Part shown: piece after piece, positions 9,365 through 17,512 of the stretch | How the letters are laid out: each line of letters opens with the position of its first letter | How positions within the stretch are numbered: the stretch's first letter is position 1 | Source of the DNA: Acidimicrobiales bacterium | Lineage (GTDB): Bacteria; Actinomycetota; Acidimicrobiia; Acidimicrobiales; Poriferisodalaceae | DNA length: 64,000 bases | NCBI GenBank assembly: GCA_041394185.1 | Contig: JAWKIQ010000001.1 | Span: 992,001 to 1,056,000, forward strand | Reading direction: 5' to 3' | Notes under the pieces: generated by a model | Databases searched by the model: none | What the model was told of the DNA's origin: nothing | What the model saw: only the letters and a program-made list of their open reading frames with translations | Program-made: the position numbers and the translations under genes

Positions 9365-11101
9365 TCAGTCTCCGGCTTCTAGAACGGTCACGGAACCGGC
9401 GGTGCCGTCGACTTCGACCAGCATCCCGTCGGCCAGTTGTTGTGTGGCACCTTCGACGGCGACCACACAGGGAATACCGAGCTCACGCGAAACGATCACC
9501 GCGTGGCTCATCAGGGCGCCGACGTTCACCACGACGGCGGCCGCGGGCAGGAACAGGGGAGTCCAGGACGGATCGGTGAGCGGAGCCACCAGCACCTCGC
9601 CCGGCTCGAGATCGACGGCGTCGGAGGGGTCGAGCACAACACGCACTCGCCCCTGGGCGACACCGCTGCAGCCGGCGTCGCCGCGCAACACCGCGCCGAC
9701 TCCGGCCGTTTGGGCCACAGCCCGTGACGCTGCATCGGCCTCGAGATCCTCGAGGCTCGGCACCTCTTCCTGGGACCGGATGAAGAACCGCGGCTCGACC
9801 GCTGAATAGCGCCGGAACAACTCGGCGCGCTCGGCGATGACACCAAGTAGTGAAGCTGGGTCTTCGAGGTACTGGCCCAGCTCTGTTCTGGGATACAGCA
9901 GCGCCACCTTGACCGGATCGGGCTCGCCCCCGCGCTCTGCGGCTCGCCTGACCAGCTCTCGATAAACCTGCTTGGCCGGCAGACCTACCCTGACGGCCCG
10001 ATCGCGGGTGGCCTCGCGGGCCTGGGACCAGAACGGGGCGGCCTTTACGGCCTTGTCGAAGTTCATTCGGTCGAGGAGCTTGACGTGGGGCCTGATCCGC
10101 GCCACGGCCGCATCGCGTTTGGAGCCGTCGTCGCCCAGGCGCCCTTTGGGACTGAGGTCGCTGGTCGCCAGACGCATCCGGTCTATCGCCACGAGCGCCA
10201 GTTCGGGGGTGTTGTCCCAGGTTCGCGACGACAGCTCCCAGTCGTTGGGGCCGCGGTGACCGTGGTCTGCGATGAACTTGCCGAACCGTCGGTTGAACTC
10301 GACTGCGTCGGCGTCGTCGGGGAGACGGTCGAGGAGACCGCTGACGCCGCCGTCGAACGCCGCAGTCAATGACGTTGACGACTTCACGAACGATGCGATC
10401 GAGTAGAGCTGCTGGCTGTACTGGGCAGACAGCACGTCGCCGGAGGCGCCCAGAAGGTGGGTGACAAGGCCCGGCTCGCCGGCGGCCGCGGCAGCATCGG
10501 CCAGGATGCCGGACACGATGGCAGCGATGGCCGTCGACTTCATGTGATTGGCAAAGAGTGGGCCGAAGGCCTTGGGGAAGTCCATCAGATAGGCATACAA
10601 GTCGGCGTCGGGGGCATCCAACGATGGACGCCTGTCCTCGTAGGCCGCGGCCTTGCGGAAGCTGTCGGGGACGATCTCGGGCAGCTCCTTGGTTGCGAGG
10701 GCGCCCAACACCGTCTTCAGAATCCGCAGGCTGGACTTGATGCTCTTGTCGCCCTTACGGGGTTCGTATGGCGGCGGGTTGCCCTCGCCGAAGAAGGCGA
10801 CGTCGATCGCCTCGGCCGACGAACCTGGGGCCCGGACGCCCATCATTCGCAGGTACGAGAGGTTCAGGTAGGTGTAGCCGCCGTAGAGACCGATGATGAC
10901 CGGATCGTCAGAGGAGAAGTCGCCCTCGGTGTAGATGCCCAGATCGGCGTAGGCCTCGCGCCAGGCCCGCTCTGCGGGCACCACCCCCAGTTCGTAACCC
11001 AGCGCGGTGACGACCTCGGGAAACACCTCGCCGACGTTGCCACGGGTGTTGATCGGCCATCTGGGGTCGATCTCGCCCTCGATGATCCAGCGTGTCGCCA
11101 T
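9365..11101 (-). CDS. PEP-utilising-enzyme-like protein with phosphohistidine (mobile) domain, no ATP-grasp domain
   Basis: 578 aa. The C-terminal ~90 residues are a PEP-utiliser swivelling domain: a GDAGCSGVAQGRVRVV segment, then GALMSHAVIVSRELGIPCVV, where the His is the phosphorylated residue in PEP synthase, PPDK and rifampin phosphotransferase. The N-terminal ~450 residues (PINTRGNVGEVFPEVVTALG, mostly helical) resemble the central region of rifampin-phosphotransferase or PEP-synthase-like proteins. The ATP-grasp domain that phosphorylates the His in those enzymes is absent here and not seen next door. ATG 11101 has an upstream GAAGGGGG. It is co-directional with and nearly abuts the acyl-CoA synthetase gene, so it may act on an activated acid. 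The activity is unknown. Confidence 0.8.
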   Translation of the reverse strand: MATRWIIEGEIDPRWPINTRGNVGEVFPEVVTALGYELGVVPAERAWREAYADLGIYTEGDFSSDDPVIIGLYGGYTYLNLSYLRMMGVRAPGSSAEAIDVAFFGEGNPPPYEPRKGDKSIKSSLRILKTVLGALATKELPEIVPDSFRKAAAYEDRRPSLDAPDADLYAYLMDFPKAFGPLFANHMKSTAIAAIVSGILADAAAAAGEPGLVTHLLGASGDVLSAQYSQQLYSIASFVKSSTSLTAAFDGGVSGLLDRLPDDADAVEFNRRFGKFIADHGHRGPNDWELSSRTWDNTPELALVAIDRMRLATSDLSPKGRLGDDGSKRDAAVARIRPHVKLLDRMNFDKAVKAAPFWSQAREATRDRAVRVGLPAKQVYRELVRRAAERGGEPDPVKVALLYPRTELGQYLEDPASLLGVIAERAELFRRYSAVEPRFFIRSQEEVPSLEDLEADAASRAVAQTAGVGAVLRGDAGCSGVAQGRVRVVLDPSDAVDLEPGEVLVAPLTDPSWTPLFLPAAAVVVNVGALMSHAVIVSRELGIPCVVAVEGATQQLADGMLVEVDGTAGSVTVLEAGD

Positions 11102-11367
11102 GTAGCCCCCTTCGTTGGTGTGACGCCCGTCGCAGTCTACGGCCTCATCTCGTGGGCCGCCTTGTGGTCACCCATAGCGCGCGTTATGGTTTCGCCATGC
11201 TTTGGGAGAATGAGGCTGCGGAAGCGGCCGAATAGTCACCCTGAGTAGCCGTTCGGATGGGCTGATTTGGGCACATTCGTGCCTTCATCCCAGGCGAACA
11301 CCTGCGGGCAAACTGAGACACTGCAACCGCTGTGCGGCTGCACCAACACGGGGGAGGAGGCGCAACA

Positions 11368-11391
11368 ATGAAGCGTTCGACCTGGAGCTGA
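11368..11391 (+). CDS. Possible 7-codon mini-ORF (MKRSTWS)
   Basis: ATG at 11368 encodes MKRSTWS and ends with TGA at 11391. It is preceded, 7 nt upstream, by an extended purine run (GGGGGAGGAGG) that is one of the strongest ribosome-binding sites in the window, and is followed 16 nt later by a Rho-independent terminator. This is the layout of a short leader transcript, but the gene downstream on this strand is a convergent MFS gene, so there is nothing obvious to attenuate. Coincidence is possible; no family is recognised. Confidence 0.3.
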   Translation: MKRSTWS

Positions 11392-11407
11392 GACTCAAAC
11401 AAACATC

Positions 11408-11442
11408 GGGGCCGGCCCTTGGGGGTCGGCCCTTTCGTTTTT
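11408..11442 (+). terminator. Rho-independent terminator
   Basis: A 9-10 bp GC stem (GGGCCGGCC at 11409-11417 pairs with GGTCGGCCC at 11424-11432, one G-U), a 6-nt loop, then TTTCGTTTTTT. The T-tract is downstream on the + strand, so it ends a rightward transcript, probably the one carrying the 7-codon ORF. Confidence 0.8.
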
Positions 11443-11517
11443 CCTTACCGATCGTGTCGCCCACGTGTCTGATTGGCCGGGGTTCCAACCTGTTCTTTGT
11501 ACCAATCAGGCCTAGGA

Positions 11518-12924
11518 TCAGCTGTCACCCATAGAAGTTTGCGTCAGGGGTGATGTGCGAGCCATAGATGAATGGTCACTCAGGTCTATTGTGAGTTGTT
11601 CACCACGCCGTGTGGTGTATCCATGCGGCGCTGCCGCCACCCGTGTGGTGGCGCGTGGAATGACCGCCAGGGCCGCCAAGCCGGCCATGGCGAGGCCCAC
11701 CTGGGCACCGCGCCCTGGACCGAAGAGCTCGATGAACAGGCCACCGAGCCATGCTCCGGCACCGTTCGAGATGATTATCAGCGCCTGCAACATGCCGAAC
11801 ACGACCGCCCGCCGATCGGAGGGGATGCGTTTGCCGACGATGATGTTGGACGTCATCGATGTCTGGTAGACGAACCCCAGTGTGAAGAAGGCGATGAACA
11901 GCGCGACGGGACGTGATGAGAGGCCGATCAGCACGGCGGCCACGGCGGCTGCACCGATAGAGACCACGAGGTTGCGGTAGTACAGGCGCCTGTCCGAGCC
12001 CGCGGTCGACACCACGGTTATCGCAAAGATGCTTCCCGCTGGCGCCAGCATGGCCAGAACGCCGATCATCTGGGGCTCGAGGTCGGCGAGTTCTTTACCC
12101 AGGACGGGCGACTGGGCCTGAACACTCATTCCGGCGGCAATGGTCAGCATCGTGGCCAGTACGGCGTTGCGCGAGGTCTGGTCGCGTCGCAGGAAATCGA
12201 TGCCGCCCATGAACGTCTCGCGGATGCTGGGTGACTCACCAGCGGCGTGACGCCGGGCCGTGATGCGCCCCAGGATCAGTGCCGAGAACGCAAACGTGAG
12301 GGCGTCTGCCAACAACACCTGGCGCGCGTCGAACCAGCCAACCAGCAGCCCGCCGAGCCCAAGGCCGCCCAGCGTCGCCGCTTGAAGCGACAGATGCCTG
12401 AGCCTTATTGCGGCGTCGTACTGGGTGGTGTCGACCGACTCGACGATGGTCGCAGACACGTTGGCCTCGAACACCGGATCTGCACTGGCGCTGATGAACA
12501 GGATCGCAAAGAAAATTGGCAGCGGCGGATCGAGAAGGGCCAATGCGACAAAGGCGGCGCCGCGCAATGCGTCGCAGTTCACCATGACGGTTCGCCGCTG
12601 AAATCGCTCGGCCCACGCAGTCAGTATCTGACCGAAGCCGAAATAGGGCGCAATGAATATCAGGGCGGCCGTGCCAACGTAGACGGCGCTGCCCGTTCGA
12701 TCGAAGATCAGGATGCCTATAGCGAGGCGGGCCGACCAGTCGCCGAGCTGGCTGATGATCGAAGCTATCCAGACCTTCCTGAAGTCGCGCGAGTCGGGGA
12801 GACGGGGAAATGCGAGCGCGGCCTTCACAGAGCGGCGAGCGTAGACCGCCCACGTGAAGGTGACAATGGCGGCATTGGAGCGCTTGGAGGTGTGTCCGCA
12901 ACCGCCCAATGGCTCAGAGCGCAT
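11518..12924 (-). CDS. MFS transporter
   Basis: 468 aa from ATG 12924 (22 residues longer from GTG 12990, which would overlap the divergent gene and has no ribosome site). Integral membrane protein with about 10-12 hydrophobic segments, beginning after a basic N-terminus (RDFRKVWIASIISQLGDWSARLA). That 'F R.. W .. S ..S..GDW' start and the DALTFAFSALIL segment resemble the MFS_3/enterobactin-exporter (EntS-like) subfamily. The C-terminal ~50 residues are hydrophilic and Thr/Ser-rich. A drug or siderophore efflux role is a family guess. It is divergently transcribed from the LLM oxidoreductase gene 47 bp away. Confidence 0.85.
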   Translation of the reverse strand: MRSEPLGGCGHTSKRSNAAIVTFTWAVYARRSVKAALAFPRLPDSRDFRKVWIASIISQLGDWSARLAIGILIFDRTGSAVYVGTAALIFIAPYFGFGQILTAWAERFQRRTVMVNCDALRGAAFVALALLDPPLPIFFAILFISASADPVFEANVSATIVESVDTTQYDAAIRLRHLSLQAATLGGLGLGGLLVGWFDARQVLLADALTFAFSALILGRITARRHAAGESPSIRETFMGGIDFLRRDQTSRNAVLATMLTIAAGMSVQAQSPVLGKELADLEPQMIGVLAMLAPAGSIFAITVVSTAGSDRRLYYRNLVVSIGAAAVAAVLIGLSSRPVALFIAFFTLGFVYQTSMTSNIIVGKRIPSDRRAVVFGMLQALIIISNGAGAWLGGLFIELFGPGRGAQVGLAMAGLAALAVIPRATTRVAAAPHGYTTRRGEQLTIDLSDHSSMARTSPLTQTSMGDS

Positions 12925-12971
12925 GCCCACCCGGTTTGGGATGAGTTGATGGCGAAGTGCACACTCGGGCC

Positions 12972-13904
12972 ATGAACAGCGCTGACACACCGGTCGAGGT
13001 GGGGGTATCGATCCCCCGGGGCGACGACATCGGGCGGCCCCAGCTCGAGCGATGGCTTGACGCCGTTGCAGGCGTTGGCCTCGACCACGTCTTCACGGCC
13101 GACCACGTCTCGTTTCGTGGCGGCCTGGGTATGGACGGCCTCATCCAGATGGCCTACGTGTTGGGGGCCAATGACGAGCTCAAGGCGTGCGTCGGGGTCT
13201 ATCTGCTGGCGCTGAGGCACCCCACGGCGGTGGCCAGGCAGCTGTCGACCCTGTCGGAGTTGGCGCCCGGGCGCCTGGTGTTCGGCGTCGGGGTGGGTGG
13301 CGAGGATCGCTCAGAGATGTGGTCTGTTGGGGTCGATCCTGCCAGCCGGGGTAGACGTACAGACGAATACCTCGAGGTCGTTCGGCTGCTCGCCACCGGC
13401 GAAGCGGTTTCCTACGAGGGCGAGTTCGTCAACCTCGATGGCGTGGCGGTGAGGCCAGCTCCCGAGCCGCGGGTGCCCATAGTCGTCGGCGGCCGTTCGG
13501 ACGCTGCCGTTCGGCGAGCTGCGCTGTTGGGAGAGGGGTGGCTGGCGTCGTGGTGCTCGGCCAACCGTTTCGCGTCTGCCCTGGCAGACGTGTCCCAGAC
13601 GGCCGCCGCTGCGGGACGCAAGGTCGAGCGGTGGATCCACGGCATGCAGTTGTGGGTTGGCGTGGGCGACGACGTCGCTACGGCCAAGCGCAGGGTCGGG
13701 CCTGCGATGGAGGCGTTCTACGGAGTGCCGTTCGGGGCGTTCGAGCGATACACGCCGGCAGGCACGCCGGCCGACATCGCCCAGTTCCTGGCCCCATACC
13801 GCGACGCCGGCGCAGCGATGTTCAACCTCACGCCCATCGCCGGGTCGGCACAAGAAGGTGTGGAGGCCATCGGCGAGGTCAAGCGCCTGCTGGCCCAGGG
13901 CTGA
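12972..13904 (+). CDS. LLM-class (luciferase-like) F420-dependent oxidoreductase
   Basis: 310 aa TIM-barrel flavin/F420 oxidoreductase. It shows the family's LERWLDAVAGVGLDHVFTAD N-terminal block, the APGRLVFGVGVGGEDR segment after the bulge, RRTDEYLEVVRLL, and VPIVVGGRSDAAVRRAALLG. In actinobacteria this family mostly uses coenzyme F420, which is an inference here because FMN cannot be excluded from sequence. ATG 12972 is chosen because GTG 12957 would add five residues with no support; CACACT precedes the ATG by 6 nt. Its 3' end overlaps the convergent amidotransferase-like gene by 26 bp. Substrate unknown. Confidence 0.9.
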   Translation: MNSADTPVEVGVSIPRGDDIGRPQLERWLDAVAGVGLDHVFTADHVSFRGGLGMDGLIQMAYVLGANDELKACVGVYLLALRHPTAVARQLSTLSELAPGRLVFGVGVGGEDRSEMWSVGVDPASRGRRTDEYLEVVRLLATGEAVSYEGEFVNLDGVAVRPAPEPRVPIVVGGRSDAAVRRAALLGEGWLASWCSANRFASALADVSQTAAAAGRKVERWIHGMQLWVGVGDDVATAKRRVGPAMEAFYGVPFGAFERYTPAGTPADIAQFLAPYRDAGAAMFNLTPIAGSAQEGVEAIGEVKRLLAQG

Positions 13905-14565
13905 CCACACCCGACCACTCGAGAAACGCTCGAATCAGAGCCGCTCCGGCGGGGTGCTCGGAAGTCCAGTACTCGGGGTGGAACTGCGTTGTCACCATGT
14001 GTCGGTCCTCGTTCACCAGCATCTGCACTGCGGACAGCGCCGTCGACGCCATGTTGACGAACCCCGGGGGCTCGCTGGGAACCTGCCACGAATGGTGCTG
14101 ACGAAACACTGCTGCTTGGCCTATCGCCTGTGTCAGCGGGTGGTCGGCTGTCGTGTCGACCGGAAGGTACCCAGACTCGGTGGTGGGTGTGTTCTCGCCG
14201 TCGACGACCGGTACAGAGTCGACCCCCAGGGCCCTTGCGATCAGTTGGTGCCCTCCGCAGAAACCGAACGTCGGGCGTTCGGTGTTGGCAACCAACTCGA
14301 ACAGCGCATCGGCCTCGGCACCGAAACTGGCCGGCGCCACCGAATTGCCCGACACGAAGATGGCCTCGACCTCGATCTGGCGGAACAACTCGGGCGATAG
14401 GCGGTCGTATCGGACCAGGTGCACAGGCCGCTCGGCGAGGTCCTCGAGACGATAGGTCAAGCGGGTGCGCGCGGCGTCGAGGCGCTCTGACACCCGGCTG
14501 TCACGGTTGTGCCTGGGTTCTGTGTCGACGAACAAGATCACCCTACGATCGTCGCATGTCGACAC
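13879..14565 (-). CDS. Class I glutamine amidotransferase-like protein
   Basis: 228 aa (220 if it starts at GTG 14541). It has the class I amidotransferase triad layout: nucleophile Cys in TFGFCGGHQLIARALG and the His-Glu pair in TTQFHPEYW. The N-terminus ILFVDTEPRHNRDSRV differs from GuaA or TrpG. No synthetase domain is fused and no obvious partner is adjacent, so it could be a standalone gamma-glutamyl hydrolase-type enzyme (PuuD-like) or a glutaminase. The gene is divergent from the alpha/beta hydrolase with overlapping 5' ends (GTG 14565 versus ATG 14556), and overlaps the LLM gene at its 3' end. Confidence 0.82.
   Translation of the reverse strand: MSTCDDRRVILFVDTEPRHNRDSRVSERLDAARTRLTYRLEDLAERPVHLVRYDRLSPELFRQIEVEAIFVSGNSVAPASFGAEADALFELVANTERPTFGFCGGHQLIARALGVDSVPVVDGENTPTTESGYLPVDTTADHPLTQAIGQAAVFRQHHSWQVPSEPPGFVNMASTALSAVQMLVNEDRHMVTTQFHPEYWTSEHPAGAALIRAFLEWSGVVSPGPAGA
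14544..14549 (+). promoter_or_regulatory. -10 box of a leaderless promoter
   Basis: TACGAT, 6 nt before the ATG at 14556, with no Shine-Dalgarno. This spacing puts transcription start at or within 1-2 nt of the start codon. It overlaps the 5' end of the divergent amidotransferase-like gene. Confidence 0.6.
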
Positions 14566-15752
14566 GAGTTCCGGGAACCCCCGATGGTTGCGAGCGCATC
14601 GCGTATGTGGTCGTCCACCGCGAAGACGCCGCCTTCAGCGATGTATATGGCGGCGGAGGCAACATCATCGGCCTCGATTGCCATCTGGTCCGCCCGGTGG
14701 GGCAACCATCGGACACGGTCTATGTGTTCATGCACCCGACCGGCGGGGGTATGTACCTGCCCATCGTGCCCGGTCTCGCCCGCGCCGGACACCACGTCAT
14801 CTGGGCCAATTCGCGCTATCGCGGTGTCGACTCGGCGCTGATCATGGAGAAGGTCGCTGCCGACCTGGGAATGGCGATACGCGACGCAAAGGAGCGACTC
14901 GGCTATTCGAAGGTGGTCCTCATGGGCTGGTCCGGGGGAGGCTCTCTGTCGATGTGGTACCAGTCGGTGGCCGAATCGGGCACCGGCATCGTCGACACCG
15001 CGGCTGGCGACCCCTACGAGGTCGAACCGCTCAACATGCCCCCGGCCGATGTCATCGTCATGTCGGCGGCCCACATCAGCCGTCACGGGATCCTCACCGA
15101 GTGGCTCGATCCGTCCATCACCGACGAATCGCGGCCTTTCGAGCGCTCGACGGCGCTGAACTTGTACGACCCGGGCAACCCCGCTCGGCCGCCATACAGC
15201 GCCGACTTCGTCGCCGAGTTTCGAGCCGCCCAGGTGGCGCGCAACCGGCGAATCACTTCGTGGGTTCAGCAGACGCTCGACGAGGTGCGCGCATCGCGCA
15301 TGCCAATGGCAGAGCGGGCGTTCACCGTTCACGGCACGATGGCCGACCCCAGATGGCTCGACACGACAATCGAGCCCAACGGACGACCGGCGAACCACTG
15401 CTATCTGGGCGTTCCGGAGGTGGTCAACGACGGTCCGGTGGGTCTGGCCCGCTTCTCGACGCTGCGCAGCTGGCTGAGCCAGTGGAGTTACGACCACGCT
15501 CGGGCCGATGCGTTGGTTGCGGCCGCCGGAGTGTCGGTGCCCGCCATGGTGTTGGGTGCCGGATGCGACGACGCTTGCACCCCCAGCCACACCGAACGCC
15601 TGCACCAAGCGCTGCTGGCCAGGCCAGCGGGCTCGGTGACGTACAAGCACGTGGTCGCCGGCGCGGGCCACTACTTCGGTGGCCCCGACGGCAGGCAGCA
15701 CCTGGCCGAGGCCGTCGAGCAGGTTGCGGCGTTCGCCCAGGCCAACCTCTAG
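14556..15752 (+). CDS. Alpha/beta-hydrolase fold protein
   Basis: 398 aa. The central VVLMGWSGGGSLSMWY motif is a nucleophile elbow (G-W-S-G-G) around residue 125, preceded by FMHPTGGGMYLPI, which would supply the oxyanion hole. A late acidic residue in LGAGCDDACTPSHTE and the His in VVAGAGHYFGGPDG complete the expected triad. Most of the residues between are an inserted helical cap (NLYDPGNPARPPYSADFVAE). No signal peptide. The cytoplasmic location and ester or amide substrate are inferred from the fold. ATG 14556 is leaderless-like. It ends 1 bp before the convergent Nudix gene. Confidence 0.85.
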   Translation: MSTRVPGTPDGCERIAYVVVHREDAAFSDVYGGGGNIIGLDCHLVRPVGQPSDTVYVFMHPTGGGMYLPIVPGLARAGHHVIWANSRYRGVDSALIMEKVAADLGMAIRDAKERLGYSKVVLMGWSGGGSLSMWYQSVAESGTGIVDTAAGDPYEVEPLNMPPADVIVMSAAHISRHGILTEWLDPSITDESRPFERSTALNLYDPGNPARPPYSADFVAEFRAAQVARNRRITSWVQQTLDEVRASRMPMAERAFTVHGTMADPRWLDTTIEPNGRPANHCYLGVPEVVNDGPVGLARFSTLRSWLSQWSYDHARADALVAAAGVSVPAMVLGAGCDDACTPSHTERLHQALLARPAGSVTYKHVVAGAGHYFGGPDGRQHLAEAVEQVAAFAQANL

Positions 15753-15753
15753 C

Positions 15754-16374
15754 TCAGCGCCATGCAAAGACCGGCTGGTCGAAATGGGCCACGGGGCTGT
15801 GGTCGGCGTCGAGGCCCAGAAGGCGGAACTGATACATGAGGGCCGCCGTCGGCGCATGAATCTCGCCGTCGAACACCGGCAGTTGCAGCACCGGCCTGTC
15901 GGTCTCGGGAATGGTCATGACTCGCGGCGAGTCGGCTCGGGTCAGTTCGCTGAGCGGTATGTGGTGGATCGACTCGACCTCGGATGGGTTGGCGCGCAGA
16001 TTCGAGGTGTCTTCGACCCAGAACACGAAGCCCGAGATGACGTACCCAGAACGGGTGGGGTAGTCGTCGAGACGGCCCAGAAGGTCGGCCTGGGTCAAAG
16101 CGAGGCCAACCTCTTCCTCGGTTTCACGGATGGCGGTGTCCAGCGGGGTTTCACCGGCGTCGATCCTGCCACCCGGCAGCGCCCATTGACCGCTGTGCCC
16201 CTTCAATCGCGGCGACCTTCGGGTCAGCAGCACCCCGGGCGTGCCGCTCTCGTCGGCTGCCGCGATGACAGCCACCGCTGCAGGTTTGGAGCCCTTCGTC
16301 GGCAGCAGGCGGGGGCGATGCGCTGCGATGCGCCCGCCGATGAGCGTTCTGAGGCTGTGGTCGAAGGTGTCCAC
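15754..16374 (-). CDS. Nudix hydrolase, CoA-pyrophosphatase-like
   Basis: 206 aa. A complete Nudix box starts at GGRIDAGETP and ends in RETEEEVGL, preceded by LLTRRSPRLKGHSGQWALP, the arrangement of NudL-type coenzyme A or acyl-CoA pyrophosphatases. It hydrolyses a nucleoside diphosphate linked to X; CoA is a plausible but unproven substrate. The start is set at GTG 16374, 2 nt after the stop of the DUF2237 gene, which fits translational coupling; an in-frame start at 16422 would overlap that gene by 46 bp. Three co-directional genes (arfB, DUF2237, this one) form a likely operon. Confidence 0.88.
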   Translation of the reverse strand: MDTFDHSLRTLIGGRIAAHRPRLLPTKGSKPAAVAVIAAADESGTPGVLLTRRSPRLKGHSGQWALPGGRIDAGETPLDTAIRETEEEVGLALTQADLLGRLDDYPTRSGYVISGFVFWVEDTSNLRANPSEVESIHHIPLSELTRADSPRVMTIPETDRPVLQLPVFDGEIHAPTAALMYQFRLLGLDADHSPVAHFDQPVFAWR

Positions 16375-16376
16375 GG

Positions 16377-16760
16377 CTATAGGTCGATGGCCAGCGATTC
16401 GAGAGCTTGCTTCGAGCACCATTCGAGCGTTGCGATGTGTGTCGCCCGCAGCCTCACCGGCGGAGCGTGACCGGCATCAAAGGCCTCTTGCCAGCGCGGC
16501 GCGCACACGCACCAGCCGTCGCCGTCTTTCAGGCCGGCGAACCCCAACTCGGGTCGGGGCGTGGACAGGTCGTTGCCGACCGACTTCGAGAACTCGAGAA
16601 AGTCGTCGGTGACGACGGCGCACACCGTGTGCACTCCCATGTCGCCCGGCCCCGTATTGCAGCAACCGTCTCTGAACCAGCCGGTGATGGGGTCGCGGCT
16701 GCACTCTTCGAGCTGTCCGCCCAGCACGTTGCTGGCAGCTCGCGCGGTTTCGTCAGGCAT
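16377..16760 (-). CDS. DUF2237 family protein
   Basis: 127 aa, full length for this small conserved family of unknown function. Diagnostic segments are SNVLGGQLEECS, PITGWFRDGCCNTG, DMGVHTVCAVVTDDFL and DGDGWCVCAPRW, with several conserved Cys and acidic residues that may bind metal. ATG 16760 follows TATAGG by 8 nt, so it may be leaderless. It is coupled to the Nudix gene. I see nothing that reveals its biochemical role. Confidence 0.9.
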   Translation of the reverse strand: MPDETARAASNVLGGQLEECSRDPITGWFRDGCCNTGPGDMGVHTVCAVVTDDFLEFSKSVGNDLSTPRPELGFAGLKDGDGWCVCAPRWQEAFDAGHAPPVRLRATHIATLEWCSKQALESLAIDL

Positions 16761-16784
16761 GAAACCAACCTATAGGCGTGGGAG

Positions 16785-17195
16785 TCAGTCGTCGCGTCCT
16801 GGCTTGCGCCTGTGCGACTTGGTCTGCGAGCGGCGCTTCTTGGCCTCGACCCGACGGCGCTGCGACGACCGCGACGGCTTGGTCGGCCTGCGCTTCTTGG
16901 GGCGCACCAGCGCCTTGGCCAGCTTGTCCTCGAGGCGGTCGAGGGCCAGGTCACGATTGCGGGTCTGAGACCGGGTGTCGTCGACGCTGACCCTGACCTC
17001 GGAACCCAGCTTGGCCTCGAGACGTTCCTTGATCGCATCGTCCAGGTCGGCGTCTGCGATGATCAAGCTCGCTTCGACCCTGGTGTTGGATCGATTGGCG
17101 TGCTGCCCACCCGGACCGCTGGACGTATCGAATCGCCAGGTGACGATCGACGAATCGACCGACACTCCCTGGCCTATGTGAAGCGAGCGATCCAT
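16785..17195 (-). CDS. arfB: Alternative ribosome-rescue factor (peptidyl-tRNA hydrolase ArfB/YaeJ)
   Basis: 136 aa. The GGQ tripeptide at residues 29-31 lies in the FDTSSGPGGQHANRSNTRVE block, the class I release-factor catalytic loop. A basic C-terminal tail from about residue 97 (RPKKRRPTKPSRSS and on) matches the ArfB tail that enters the empty mRNA channel. It frees ribosomes stalled on non-stop mRNA. ATG 17195 is preceded by GAGGA 7 nt away. There is no codon-recognition domain, so it is not RF1 or RF2. Confidence 0.93.
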   Translation of the reverse strand: MDRSLHIGQGVSVDSSIVTWRFDTSSGPGGQHANRSNTRVEASLIIADADLDDAIKERLEAKLGSEVRVSVDDTRSQTRNRDLALDRLEDKLAKALVRPKKRRPTKPSRSSQRRRVEAKKRRSQTKSHRRKPGRDD

Positions 17196-17205
17196 GGGCC
17201 CATCC

Positions 17206-17490
17206 TCACAAGATCTGGTTCAGAACCGACACGGCAGCAAAACCGATGGCAAACGCCACGCCACCCGAGCGCCATTTCAGCCACCCGGCTGCGGCGATGA
17301 CGGCGGCCAAATACCAAGCCCAGTTGGTGCTGATGCTGCCGTCGTCGATCAACAATGCGTTGGCTGCGATGGCCGACAGCACCGCAGGCCCGACCAGTTT
17401 GAGTGTCTCGGCCACCGCCGGGCTGACCTCGAGGCCCAGACTCACAGCCACCACCGCCCACCCGCGAATCGCCAGGGTGGCGACTCCCAC
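17206..17490 (-). CDS. AzlD-like branched-chain amino acid exporter subunit
   Basis: 94 aa, mostly hydrophobic, with about three membrane segments and the family pattern TLAIRGWAVV in the first and LVGPAVLSAIAANAL after it. AzlD partners AzlC in a two-subunit exporter of branched-chain amino acids. The start is doubtful. GTG 17490 gives a slightly short N-terminus. A normally placed ATG (17516), overlapping the azlC stop as ATGA, opens MSPLALFAL in a different frame; one extra base before 17490 would join it to VGVATLAIRG. This may be a single-base error or a short natural start. Confidence 0.8.
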   Translation of the reverse strand: MGVATLAIRGWAVVAVSLGLEVSPAVAETLKLVGPAVLSAIAANALLIDDGSISTNWAWYLAAVIAAAGWLKWRSGGVAFAIGFAAVSVLNQIL

Positions 17491-17512
17491 AGCGCGAACA
17501 ACGCCAGCGGGC

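Larger units (their letters stand above)
11102..11517. other. 416-bp gap with no conventional gene
   Basis: Lies between the start of the PEP-utilising-type gene (reading left) and the stop of the MFS gene (also reading left). It should hold the promoter of the former, but I see no convincing -35/-10 pair. From 11310 to 11445 it contains a small hairpin (11314-11332, arms GCAACCGC and GCGGCTGC), a strong GGAGGAGG, a 7-codon ORF and a Rho-independent terminator, listed separately. No known riboswitch signature was recognised. Confidence 0.5.

Noticed and set aside
8049..9809. 586-residue rightward open frame across the acyl-CoA synthetase
   Set aside because: Antisense shadow; the synthetase on the minus strand has all family motifs.
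11314..11332. Known riboswitch (cobalamin, SAM or c-di-AMP type)
   Set aside because: Only a simple hairpin is present; no conserved core motif of these classes was recognised.
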